A stretch of DNA of 64,000 nucleotides from Romboutsia lituseburensis DSM 797 (lineage in GTDB: Bacteria > Bacillota > Clostridia > Peptostreptococcales > Peptostreptococcaceae). The notes below the pieces were generated by a model, which searched no databases, was not told the DNA's origin, and saw only the letters and a program-made list of their open reading frames with translations. Shown one piece after another: positions 44,733-53,383 of the stretch. How positions within the stretch are numbered: position 1 is the stretch's first letter; each line of letters opens with the position of its first letter. Location: assembly GCF_900103615.1 (NCBI RefSeq), contig NZ_FNGW01000002.1:186001-250000 (forward strand). The letters are read 5' to 3'. Made by a program: the position numbers and the translations under genes.

Positions 44733-44841
44733 TAGGGTATTATATTATGGTTTTTTTAAGCTAGTCTTTCTATATTTATATAGTACACCTCGTATATGAA
44801 TTTAATGTGAGTTTAATGTGAATGATACTTGAAATGTTTTA

Positions 44842-46110
44842 TTAAAGTTCTACTGTAAATATAACAGAGTTATTTTTATTTTTTAAGCTATATCTAAAAC
44901 CATGGCTATTGAAAATCTGTCCTACTAAATATAATCCTAAACCACTTCCTCCTGTTTTTCTCGACCTTGATTTTTCTACTCTAAAAAACGGCTTAAATAT
45001 TTCATTTAAATATTTTTCATCTATATTCACACCAGTATTTTCTATTTCTAAATAAGTTCTAATATTATTTCTTTTTTTGTGACCTCTTAAATTATTTTTA
45101 CTTAATCTTATTATAATTTTTTCACCATTTGGTGAATATTTTATGGCATTATTGATTATATTGTTTATAGCTTTTGAAATTCTTTCTTCATCACATTTTA
45201 CATATAAGCTCTCTTCTATGTTCAAAATAGTTTCTAGTTGTTTTTCATCTATTAAAAATTGTTGTCTCTTTACCAACTTTTTTAATAATTCACTTAGATT
45301 TACATCCTTTAAAATTAGATCTTGTTCTAATATTTCACTTTTTGATACTTCTATCATTTCATTTACTAATTCTTTTAATTCTTGTGTTGATTCATATGAT
45401 TTTTTTAAATAAGTATCTCTATCCTTGTATTTACCTATATTATAAATCATTCCTTCTAGTTGTCCACTTATTATTGTAATAGGTGTTTTTAATTCATGGG
45501 ATATAGTAGCTACAAAATCTTTTCGTCTATTTTCAGCCTCTCTTTCACTTTCTATTATATCAATAAGTGGCTTTGTTATAACAACTGAGTAGATATAAGC
45601 ACCTAACATTGCTATAAGTATTGCTACAGCAATTATATATGGCATTAAAGTTCTAATTACATCGCTAGCTTCATCTATCGGTTGAAGTGGCATAACTATA
45701 TTTAATTTATACGGAAGTATAGAGTCTTTTGTATAAATAGGAATAGTTATAGGAAATTCTTTTGTATTTCTATTTATCACATACTTACTATATTTTAAAA
45801 CTATAAACTCATTTTTACCATAAACAATTCTGCCATTAGAATCAATTAATAATACCGAAAGATTTTGATCTTTTGCTAAATGAAAAAGTCGTTCTTCTAA
45901 TTGTGCAGTTGAATAATTTACAGATTCTTGTGTAAGACTTTTTATGCTATCTTCTAATAATCCTATTTTATACTTATGATAGTATGATGGTAATAAAAAA
46001 TATAATATCAAATATATTATTATGGCTAGTACTAGTAAAAGCCCTGTTGTTATTGAAAATAATTTATATTTTATATTTAAATTTTCCCATTTGTTAAATA
46101 TCCTTCTCAA
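44842..46110 (-). CDS. Sensor histidine kinase (two membrane helices)
   Basis: 422 residues from TTG at 46110, which overlaps the regulator's end by 17 bp. Helix 1 about 18-38, an outside sensor of ~120 residues, helix 2 about 160-180, then a linker. HisKA box RKDFVATISHELKTPITIISGQLEGM, N box NIINNAIKYSPNGE, ENTGVNI, and RKTGGSGLGLYLV (G2). Typical OmpR-partner envelope sensor kinase, like those controlling cell-wall or antimicrobial-peptide responses in clostridia. Signal unknown. Confidence 0.9.
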   Translation of the reverse strand: MRRIFNKWENLNIKYKLFSITTGLLLVLAIIIYLILYFLLPSYYHKYKIGLLEDSIKSLTQESVNYSTAQLEERLFHLAKDQNLSVLLIDSNGRIVYGKNEFIVLKYSKYVINRNTKEFPITIPIYTKDSILPYKLNIVMPLQPIDEASDVIRTLMPYIIAVAILIAMLGAYIYSVVITKPLIDIIESEREAENRRKDFVATISHELKTPITIISGQLEGMIYNIGKYKDRDTYLKKSYESTQELKELVNEMIEVSKSEILEQDLILKDVNLSELLKKLVKRQQFLIDEKQLETILNIEESLYVKCDEERISKAINNIINNAIKYSPNGEKIIIRLSKNNLRGHKKRNNIRTYLEIENTGVNIDEKYLNEIFKPFFRVEKSRSRKTGGSGLGLYLVGQIFNSHGFRYSLKNKNNSVIFTVEL

Positions 46111-46762
46111 GTGTATATCCTATCCCTTTTACTGTTTTTATATATGGTAATACTATTTTTTTTCTTATATTTTTTATATGTGCATCAACTATTCTTGTGT
46201 CTCCGTAGTAATCATACCCCCATATACTATCTAATAAACTTTCTCTAGTTATAACTTGTGGGTATTTTTCTATTAGAGTTTTTAATATATTAAACTCCTT
46301 TAATGTTAGTTCTATAACTTCATCATTTATATTTACTGTATATGTATTTAAATCTAATTTTAATTTTTCAAATGTAACAAAATCACAGCTAGTCGTTTTT
46401 GAAGACCTTCTTAATACAGCTTCAACTCTTTTTATAAGTAAATTAAAAGAAAAAGGCTTTGTTATATAATCATCACATTCTAGCTCAAACCCTTTAACCT
46501 GATCAGTTTCATCATTTAACGCTGTTAAAAATATTATAGGTACATTAGAATTTTTTCTAATCATTTTACATACTGAGTGACCATCTAAATTAGGCATCAT
46601 TACATCTAAAATTATTAAATCATAATTTTTTTGTTTAAATTTTTGTATTCCTTCTAGCCCATCACTTGCATAGTCTACTTTATATCCCTGAGAGCTTAAA
46701 AATTCTACTATAAGTTCTTGTATATTAAAGTCATCTTCTACAACTAATATTGACTCATTCAT
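46094..46762 (-). CDS. OmpR/PhoB-family response regulator
   Basis: About 222 residues from ATG at 46762 (the frame opens at 46777; the later ATG has GGAG upstream). Receiver: ESILVVEDDFNIQELI, phospho-Asp in DLIILDVMMPNLDG, Thr in IFLTALND, Lys in DDYITKPFSF. C-terminal winged helix: LTLKEFNILKTLIEKYPQVITRESLLDSIWGYDYYGDTRIVDAHIKNIRKKI. Partner of the overlapping kinase. Target genes not visible; the split permease and VanZ genes lie on either side. Confidence 0.92.
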   Translation of the reverse strand: MNESILVVEDDFNIQELIVEFLSSQGYKVDYASDGLEGIQKFKQKNYDLIILDVMMPNLDGHSVCKMIRKNSNVPIIFLTALNDETDQVKGFELECDDYITKPFSFNLLIKRVEAVLRRSSKTTSCDFVTFEKLKLDLNTYTVNINDEVIELTLKEFNILKTLIEKYPQVITRESLLDSIWGYDYYGDTRIVDAHIKNIRKKIVLPYIKTVKGIGYTLEKDI

Positions 46763-46898
46763 AATTATCAACTCCATCTTAAAATTATATGCTATCTAAT
46801 TTTATCATATATAAATTGTTAATATATGAATTTTTTATGAATTTATATTTTAATATCCAAATATTTTACTATTAAATATATTTATTTTTAATATAAAC

Positions 46899-46931
46899 AA
46901 AAATGACACCTATATTTAAGATGTCATTTTT
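46899..46931 (-). terminator. Terminator of the second cold shock gene
   Basis: 10-bp stem AAAAATGACA / TGTCATTTTT, 13-nt loop, T-run on the minus strand. Confidence 0.8.
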
Positions 46932-46935
46932 TAAA

Positions 46936-47145
46936 TTATAATTTATGAACATTTATAGCTGCTATACCTTTATCAGCTTGTATCATATCAAAGCTAACTT
47001 CTTCACCTTCATGAAGATCTTTATTATGACCCTCTTCTTTTATATTAGAAAAATGGACAAAAACATCTTCTCCATTATCAGATGTTATAAATCCATATCC
47101 TTTAACTGCATTGTACCACTTAACTACTCCATTGTAATTTGCCAT
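46936..47145 (-). CDS. Cold shock protein (CspA family), second copy
   Basis: 69 residues, ATG at 47145 after TAGGAG. RNP motifs KGYGFI and DVFVHF, with a [14 protein letters not shown] insert that makes the loop a little longer than in the copy at 17206. Codon use is less biased than in that copy, so probably less expressed. Monocistronic with its own terminator. Confidence 0.93.
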   Translation of the reverse strand: MANYNGVVKWYNAVKGYGFITSDNGEDVFVHFSNIKEEGHNKDLHEGEEVSFDMIQADKGIAAINVHKL

Positions 47146-47241
47146 TATTTTATTCTCCTATAATTTATTAACATTTAGCATGTTTTGATAATATTATTTC
47201 AATTTTTTTAATAACTAATTCTTGTTAATTTATACTAAATT

Positions 47242-47273
47242 AAAATAAGCTATCAAATTTGATAGCTTATTTT
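47242..47273 (-). terminator. Terminator of the VanZ-like gene
   Basis: 16-bp perfect arms AAAATAAGCTATCAAA / complement without loop bases, T-run following on the minus strand up to the VanZ stop side. Confidence 0.85.
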
Positions 47274-47275
47274 TT

Positions 47276-47794
47276 TTAATCATTATATCCTCTATTTTTA
47301 AAAATCAATGATTTTATTCCATTTAATCCAATTGTTAAGATACAAAATATTAGAATTCCAGTTAACGCTCCAGCAGAATCTATAAATACATCTTTTATAC
47401 TACCAACTCTCCCAACTACAGATAGTTGCCTATATTCATCATAATAAGCATACATTATTGATAGCATAAAGGCTAATGTAGATGATATAAAAACTTTTTT
47501 TGAAAATAAGTATATTATGTAAGCCATACTTATACCTATACATGCATATATAGAAAAGTGAGCTATTTTCCTTACAATATACCCTTTGTCTCCATACTGT
47601 TTTAATTTATCAAAGACTTTCTCTTTCACACTAATTAATCTACTATCATTTAGTGTAACTTTATCTCTTACATTATCAATAACTTGCACTGCCTTTCCTG
47701 ATTGACTTGATGATTTAGTTCCCTCTTGGCTAGAAAAATAATACATCGATCCCATACATAAAATAAGTAGCACAAGGCCTATAATTTTTTTCAT
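47276..47794 (-). CDS. VanZ-like family membrane protein
   Basis: 172 residues from ATG at 47794 with AAAGAGGT (six codons are open further upstream). Four helices: N-terminal 3-19, then about 75-95, 100-120 and 135-160. VanZ features: FSSQEGTKSSSQSG after helix 1, KIAHFSIYACIGISMAY with the conserved His, AYYDEYRQLSVVGRVGSIKDVFIDSAGALTGI. VanZ-like proteins modestly raise teicoplanin tolerance in some bacteria; the role here is unknown. Monocistronic. Confidence 0.88.
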   Translation of the reverse strand: MKKIIGLVLLILCMGSMYYFSSQEGTKSSSQSGKAVQVIDNVRDKVTLNDSRLISVKEKVFDKLKQYGDKGYIVRKIAHFSIYACIGISMAYIIYLFSKKVFISSTLAFMLSIMYAYYDEYRQLSVVGRVGSIKDVFIDSAGALTGILIFCILTIGLNGIKSLIFKNRGYND

Positions 47795-47875
47795 ATTAAT
47801 ACCTCTTTTCAAGTTTAATATTAATAGATTATATCACATGTGCTACTTAATGTATTATATTTTATTATACATATA

Positions 47876-50380
47876 CTATTTGTAGGTTTTAAAATTTTTA
47901 AGTCTAAGCGCATTAGTTACTACTGATACAGAACTTAAACTCATTGCCGCGGCTGCAAACATTGGATTTAATAATGGACCACCAAATATATATAACACAC
48001 CTGCAGCTATTGGTATACCGATAGTATTGTATCCAAATGCCCAAAATAAGTTTTGCTTTATATTTTTGATAGTTTCATTACTTAGTTTTATAGAATTACA
48101 TACATCCATTAAATCACTTTTCATTAATACTACATCTGCAGATTCCATTGCTACATCAGTTCCACTTCCTATAGCTATACCTATATCAGCTTGAGCAAGT
48201 GCTGGAGCATCATTGATTCCATCTCCTACCATTGCTACAAATCTACCTTCACTTTGAAGTTTTTTAACTTCATTTGATTTATCCTGAGGAAGTACCTCTG
48301 CTAATACTATATCTATACCTACTTCTTTAGCTATAGCCTGGGCAGTTTTTTCATTATCTCCAGTAACCATGGCTACTTTTATGCCCATATCATGTAATTT
48401 TTCTATTGATTTTTTACTACTTTCTTTAACTATATCTGCTACAGCTATTATACCAGCAATTTTATTATCAATAGATACATACATAGGTGTTTTTCCTTTG
48501 CTGGCAAGTTTATCACTTTCTATTTCTAAAGTTTCTAAGCTTATATTTCTGTCTACCATAAGCTTTTTATTTCCAAGTAATATTTCTTTACTATCTATAG
48601 ATACTTCTATACCATGGCCTGGTATAGCTTTGAATTTATTAACTTTCATAAGTTCTACTTGTTTGTATTCTGCATATTTTACTATTGCTTCACCTAATGG
48701 ATGTTCTGAACCTTTTTCTGAACTCGCTGCTAAACTTAATAAGTAATTTTCATCAATATTTTCAGTTACTATAATTTCAGTAACAGTAGGTTTACCTTCT
48801 GTTATAGTTCCAGTTTTATCAAATATTATAGTATCCACTTTATGAGCTAGTTCTAGCGCTTCTCCACCTTTTATTAAAATACCATTTTCTGCACCTTTAC
48901 CTGTACCAACCATTATCGCTGTAGGTGTTGCAAGGCCTAATGCACATGGACATGCTATTACAAGCACAGAAATGAAAATTGTAAGTACAAATTCTAAGTC
49001 TTTATTTCCTACTATAAACCATAAAAATGCTGCTACTACGGATATTAAAATTACCGTTGGAACAAAATATCCAGATACAGTATCTGCAAGTTGAGCTATA
49101 GGTGCTTTTTTTCCTTGTGCATCTTCAACTAACTTTATTATCTGAGCAAGTGCTGTATCACTGCCAACTTTTTGTGCTTTAAATCTTATGCTTCCATTTT
49201 TATTTATACTAGCCCCAGTTACTTTATCTCCAATATTTTTTTCTACTGGTATACTTTCACCTGTAAGCATAGATTCATCTACTGAAGTATGTCCCTGTAC
49301 AACTATACCATCTACAGGTATTTTTCCTCCAGGCTTTACTATTATAATATCGCCTACTTCTACTTCTTCAATAGGGATTTCCATCTCTTTATCATTTTTT
49401 ATTATAATAGCTGTTTTAGGTTGTAGCCCCATTAATTTTTTTATAGCTTCACTTGTTTTACCTTTTGATCTTGATTCTAAATATTTCCCAAGTAATATTA
49501 ACGCTATTATTATACCTGCACTTTCAAAATATAATTGGTGGTGTCCTCCACCATGTCTATTATGGGCTTGGCCATTAGCTATCTGAATTGTTGTATATAC
49601 ACTATATATAAATGCAGCTGATGTTCCTATAGCAACTAAAGAATCCATATTAGGACTTCTTCCTATAAGTGCTTTAAATCCATTTATATAAAATTTATAT
49701 CCTGCAAGCATTACTGGTATTACTAAAATTAACTGTATTAATGCGTAATTTAAAGGATTATTTGTAGGATCTATAACCATAGGTACTGGCCATGGCCCTA
49801 TAGGCTTTGAAATCATAGGTCCCATTGCTATATAAAATAATGGAATAGAAAATCCGATTGCTATGATAAACTTTGTAAATAAAGTTTTCATTTCCTTTTC
49901 TTTTCTTAATTTATCTTCATCTATTTCTTTTTCTTTGTTATTTTCTTGTAAAACCTCATATCCAGCTTTAACTATACTTGATTTTATTTGAGATAATCTA
50001 ACTTTTGATGGATCATAGTTTATAGTAGCTTTTTCTGTAGCTATATTCACATTTATACTTTCTATCCCATCTAATTTTTTAACTACTCTTTCTACTGCTT
50101 TTGAACAAGCTGCACAAGTCATACCACCTATTTTTAAATCTATTTTTTTATAATTTATATCTTCTACTAAATCATATCCTGATTTTTGAAGAGCTTTTTT
50201 AAAATCCTCAAACTTTACTTTGCTACTATCAAATTCTATTTCAATTTTTTCTGTAGCCATATTTACACTTTGACTCTTTACTCCGTCAAGTTTCTTTACT
50301 GCCCTCTCAGCAGCTTTACCACATGCGGCTCAAGTCATACCTGTTACTTTATAGCCTTGCTTTATTATATTATTATCCAT
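47876..50380 (-). CDS. copA: Copper P1B-type ATPase, with in-frame UGA (candidate selenocysteine) in the first HMA domain
   Basis: Cu+ exporter. ATG at 50380 follows AAAGGAG; with the UGA at 50330-50332 read as an amino acid the product is 834 residues. HMA1 (1-75): GYKVTGMT-(UGA)[17 protein letters not shown], the UGA being codon 17 where Cys is expected, then Cys20. HMA2: GGMTCAAC with Cys89 and Cys92. Then eight helices, TGES-type actuator ([10 protein letters not shown]), [10 protein letters not shown] metal site, DKTGT phospho-Asp, [19 protein letters not shown], and the C-terminal [15 protein letters not shown]. Without read-through the best remaining start is ATG 50260, which has no Shine-Dalgarno. 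A CsoR-type operator overlaps the promoter. Either a selenoprotein or a fresh nonsense change; I favour the former because of position and the stem-loop. Confidence 0.85.
50298..50314 (-). promoter_or_regulatory. Candidate bacterial SECIS stem-loop after the copA UGA
   Basis: Minus strand GCUGCU-GAGAG-GGCAGU: four Watson-Crick pairs flanked by G-U pairs, loop beginning with G. The loop starts 21 nt after the UGA, inside the 16-37 nt window known for bacterial SECIS. The codons used (GAG AGG) are the rare GC-rich choices, while HMA2 uses GAA AGA at the same site. Confidence 0.5.
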
Positions 50381-50417
50381 TTAAGGTTTCTCCTTTCTTT
50401 AAAAAGATATTTCATTA

Positions 50418-50434
50418 ATACCCTATAAGGGTAT
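50418..50434. promoter_or_regulatory. CsoR-type copper operator
   Basis: Perfect palindrome ATACCC-TATAA-GGGTAT, matching the TACCC...GGGTA form of CsoR sites, just downstream of the -10 of copA. No csoR gene is in the window. Confidence 0.7.
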
Positions 50435-50461
50435 ATTAAAACATTTATTTTATTTAATCAA
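50433..50461 (-). promoter_or_regulatory. SigA-type promoter of copA
   Basis: Minus strand TTGATT (50456-50461), 17-bp spacer, TAATAT (50433-50438), overlapping the CsoR-type operator by two bases. Confidence 0.72.
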
Positions 50462-50571
50462 GGATTTTTTTATTTTCTACGTTGCTTATATATAATATTA
50501 TTATTAAATAAATAATTTTTTATAAGATATTATTCATAATTTAAAAACTTATAGTTTATTGGTGTTGTAAA

Positions 50572-50610
50572 AATCCCCCTTATATGAAGTATGCTTCTAT
50601 AAGGGGGATT
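50572..50610 (-). terminator. Terminator of the envelope cluster
   Basis: 13-bp arms AATCCCCCTTATA / complement with a further inner GAAG/CTTC pairing; T-rich on the minus strand. Confidence 0.85.
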
Positions 50611-50613
50611 CTT

Positions 50614-51150
50614 TTATCTTCTTCTGCTTCTTATTATATCTATAATTATATATAAAATCACTAAAACTGTTATAACCATTACTGCTTTCATTATCCATGA
50701 ACTTGTTCTAAACCCATACATCATTCCATAAAATGGATTAGAGAATCCATAAAAGTTTCCTGATATAGGTCTACTTTTTCTAGGATAATTGTCATAGTCA
50801 TCATATGTGTTATATTTTTTATTATCATATGTTTTATTATTGTTATTTGGTTTTGTTGAGAAGCTTCCTGAATCTGGTTTTATACTACTTCCAGGAGAAT
50901 TACTAGATCCTTTATTTGGCTTTGTTGAAAAACTACCTGAATCGGGCTTTATAGTTGTGGATTTTGGCGTTGAAAAACTCTTAGTACTTCCACCTGATCT
51001 GAATCCACCTGATTTTGGAGCTGCTTCAACCAAATAAAATATATTACCTTGCGAATATGAATTTTCTAGTAAAAATATATTAAATGACGAAATAGATAAA
51101 AACAGTACTAAAGCTAAAAGGGGTATTAATTTTATCTTTTTATTTTTCAT
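50614..51150 (-). CDS. Secreted/membrane protein with KPDSGSFSTKPN repeats
   Basis: 178 residues, ATG at 51150 immediately next to the previous gene's stop. N-terminal signal sequence (about 7-30), then a low-complexity Ser/Gly/Lys/Pro/Asn region with two copies of KPDSGSFSTKPN, then an acidic-aromatic YDDYDNYPRKS stretch, and a C-terminal membrane helix (about 152-172) ending in RSRRR. So the repeat region lies outside, held by the C-terminal helix. No family recognised. Probably co-transcribed with the Cys-rich gene upstream. Confidence 0.75.
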   Translation of the reverse strand: MKNKKIKLIPLLALVLFLSISSFNIFLLENSYSQGNIFYLVEAAPKSGGFRSGGSTKSFSTPKSTTIKPDSGSFSTKPNKGSSNSPGSSIKPDSGSFSTKPNNNNKTYDNKKYNTYDDYDNYPRKSRPISGNFYGFSNPFYGMMYGFRTSSWIMKAVMVITVLVILYIIIDIIRSRRR

Positions 51151-51828
51151 TTATACTTTTAATCCTAATTTTATAAATTTTTCATTTAATCTTACTAGTT
51201 CACCTTGATTGTCATCATTAATAACAGAATCATAATATTCTTCCCCTTTAAACTTCGAATATTTTAATATATGTTGATTATCATAATCTTTGCTATCTAT
51301 TAAATAAACATATCTATTAAAATTTCCTTCTGTATCTTTTTCAACTAAATACCCAGCAACATTAAATATAAACTCTTCATCTTGGTTGTAAAGAGTTACT
51401 GTTTCACTTGTTTTTGTAAATAAATCACTTGATTTGTTACATTCATATACATATTCTTTTTCTCTACAATTTAAGCATCCGTTCATTCTACATTCACTTA
51501 CGCAATTCTTACACTTACAGTTTATACATTTTTCAAGTTTATTTATATTATTTTTTTTATCAGTTGTCATGTACTCATGTATTTTATTATCTATATTTTT
51601 TTCTTTATTGATTAGTTTTTTTAAAAAATTCTTCTCCATTTTACTTTCAATTTCTAATTTATCTAAAAAATTCATATAATCTTTTAATTCCTCTACTTTA
51701 GATACAAACGTTCTTTTTTTAATTTCGCTTTCATCTAGCATTTGTCTTAAGTCATCACAAGCAAACATCATATCTGAATATGTTTTTTTATATTTATTTT
51801 TTTCTTGTTCTATTAGTTCATTTCCCAT
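51151..51828 (-). CDS. Protein with coiled-coil, Cys-rich centre and beta C-terminal part
   Basis: 225 residues, ATG at 51828 with AGGAGG. Residues ~1-95 are a charged coiled coil. Residues ~98-130 hold eight Cys: C-x2-C-x-C-x2-C-x3-C-x4-C-x2-C then a later C, a spacing that suits two zinc or iron-sulfur sites. The C-terminal ~95 residues look beta-rich (TVTLYNQDEEFIFNVAGYLVEKDTEGNFNRYVYLIDSKD), reminiscent of DUF4178 modules that accompany PspA-like genes, but I am not sure. No signal sequence. Between the repeat-protein gene and pspA. Confidence 0.7.
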   Translation of the reverse strand: MGNELIEQEKNKYKKTYSDMMFACDDLRQMLDESEIKKRTFVSKVEELKDYMNFLDKLEIESKMEKNFLKKLINKEKNIDNKIHEYMTTDKKNNINKLEKCINCKCKNCVSECRMNGCLNCREKEYVYECNKSSDLFTKTSETVTLYNQDEEFIFNVAGYLVEKDTEGNFNRYVYLIDSKDYDNQHILKYSKFKGEEYYDSVINDDNQGELVRLNEKFIKLGLKV

Positions 51829-51855
51829 AATTTACCTCCTTCATTTTGTCTTTAA

Positions 51856-51886
51856 AAAGGTAGATAGCTATTTACTATCTACCTTT
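51856..51886 (-). terminator. Terminator between pspA and the Cys-rich gene
   Basis: 12-bp stem AAAGGTAGATAG / complement with 7-nt loop, weak T-run; may allow partial read-through into the downstream genes. Confidence 0.65.
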
Positions 51887-51897
51887 ATATACTTAAA

Positions 51898-52569
51898 TTA
51901 TTTTTTCATTTCTTCCTTTATCCTTTGTAATTCTTCTTCTACTTTATTATCAGCTGATGGTGAACTTTTTATATATTCATCTAATAGTTCATCTTCATTT
52001 TTAGGTTTTAAATCTTCTAATGCTTTACCATAGCTTTCCTTTTGTGCAACTTTCTTTTCTAATTCATCTAGATTTATTCCATGATCATCACTAAGACCTG
52101 CTAATGTTTCATTTATTTCATTGTTTATATCAGCTACATCTATTCTAGTTGCTAATTCTTGCTTTTTAGACTTCATTTTAGATATTTCAATTTCTAAATC
52201 TTGTATTTTATTTTTTATAAGTTGGATTTTCTCATCTTGCTCTTTTATTCTTAAGTCAGTATTATTTAGTTTATCTTCTAACTCTAATTTTTGTTTTACA
52301 AAACTTTGAGCTTTTTCAGTGTCTTCTTTTAATATGGCTGCTTTAGTAGCTTCTTCGTACTTATTAATTTTTTCTTGTATTTCTTTCTTTTCATTTCTAA
52401 TACAGTCTACTGATGCTATAAAATTTGCACATTGTTTTTTAGCATCTTGTAATAAATTTTCTTTCTTTACTATTGATAATTCTAACATTTCTATAGGGTT
52501 TTCATACTTATCTAGTGCTTTATTAGCCTTTGCATCTACTACATTTTTCAATCTTTTAAAAAATCCCAT
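51898..52569 (-). CDS. pspA: PspA/IM30 family membrane-stress protein
   Basis: About 223 residues from ATG at 52569 (AAGGATGG upstream; a start at 52581 would fall inside that site). N-terminal amphipathic helix MGFFKRLKNVVDAKANKALDKYENP then long coiled coils (LLQDAKKQCANFIASVDCIRNEKKEIQEKI...). ESCRT-III-like PspA proteins bind stressed membrane. The Gram-negative PspF/B/C partners are absent; the two downstream genes may form the local partner set. Confidence 0.85.
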   Translation of the reverse strand: MGFFKRLKNVVDAKANKALDKYENPIEMLELSIVKKENLLQDAKKQCANFIASVDCIRNEKKEIQEKINKYEEATKAAILKEDTEKAQSFVKQKLELEDKLNNTDLRIKEQDEKIQLIKNKIQDLEIEISKMKSKKQELATRIDVADINNEINETLAGLSDDHGINLDELEKKVAQKESYGKALEDLKPKNEDELLDEYIKSSPSADNKVEEELQRIKEEMKK

Positions 52570-52815
52570 TATATATACCATCCTTTTATATTGTTTAGTC
52601 TTGGTTTAACGCATTAATTTTTTGTTTAGTATTATTATAATATAATTATCAAGAATTTTACACATAAAGTCTATATTGATATACTTAGTATATTATATTA
52701 ATCTATTAACCATATTAATATTAGTTTCCTAAAAAAGCTATATTTTAAATATTATTACAATAGAGATTAAAGCTATACTCTTTTTATTATTTTTTTAAAT
52801 TATACGGAGGTATTC

Positions 52816-53340
52816 ATGAGATATGTAATTGTAAGTGTGGTCAAAGGTGATGCAGGAGATTTTAATAACAATTTAAGAAAAGATGTTTTAGAAAAATTTA
52901 AAGCTCGTTCTTCTAAACTTCCAGCTCATTTTACTATAAAATCACCATTTGAATGTGAGAATATAGATGAGCTAGAAAGTGCATTAGATGAATTTTCTAA
53001 AACTCATAATTGTGAAAAATATCATATAAAAAATTATGACCATTTTGATGATAGGGTTATATTTATGAATGTTATTATGAGCCCTAATGCTAAAAAAGTT
53101 CATGATGAATTAATTGATATATTAAATAAAATAGATTATATTAATTTCAATAAAGAAGATGGTAAAAACAAAATTTTTCATGTAACTATAAGCTCGAAAA
53201 AGATACAAAAAATATATAGTGAGCTTTGGCATTATGTTCATAAATTTAAATGTGATTTTGATTGTATGTTTGATAATATATGTATTTATAAATGGATAGA
53301 TAATACATGGGTATTACATAATGAATATTTATTAAAGTAA
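52816..53340 (+). CDS. 2H phosphoesterase family protein (2'-5' RNA ligase-like)
   Basis: 174 residues, ATG at 52816 after CGGAGG. Two HxTx motifs at the right distance: PAHFTIKSPF (about 38) and FHVTISSKK (about 120), the paired catalytic His-Thr of 2H phosphoesterases. Similar in length to YjcG of Bacillus. Substrate could be a 2',3'-cyclic nucleotide or RNA end; unknown. Monocistronic with a strong terminator. Confidence 0.85.
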   Translation: MRYVIVSVVKGDAGDFNNNLRKDVLEKFKARSSKLPAHFTIKSPFECENIDELESALDEFSKTHNCEKYHIKNYDHFDDRVIFMNVIMSPNAKKVHDELIDILNKIDYINFNKEDGKNKIFHVTISSKKIQKIYSELWHYVHKFKCDFDCMFDNICIYKWIDNTWVLHNEYLLK

Positions 53341-53380
53341 AAAAGTATATCTCAATATAAATTTATTGAGATATACTTTT
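53341..53380. terminator. Bidirectional terminator (2H gene and glycerol operon)
   Basis: 17-bp arms AAAAGTATATCTCAATA / complement, 6-nt loop; ends both the plus-strand gene and the minus-strand dha operon. Confidence 0.88.
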
Positions 53381-53383
53381 TAT

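Noticed and set aside
49188-49586. 132-residue plus-strand ORF opposite copA
   Set aside because: Shadow frame of a well-supported membrane ATPase; no start signal.
50260-50428. copA treated as starting at ATG 50260 (MATEK...)
   Set aside because: No Shine-Dalgarno there, and 40 in-frame upstream codons encode the rest of an HMA domain after a good start at 50380; only the UGA stands between.
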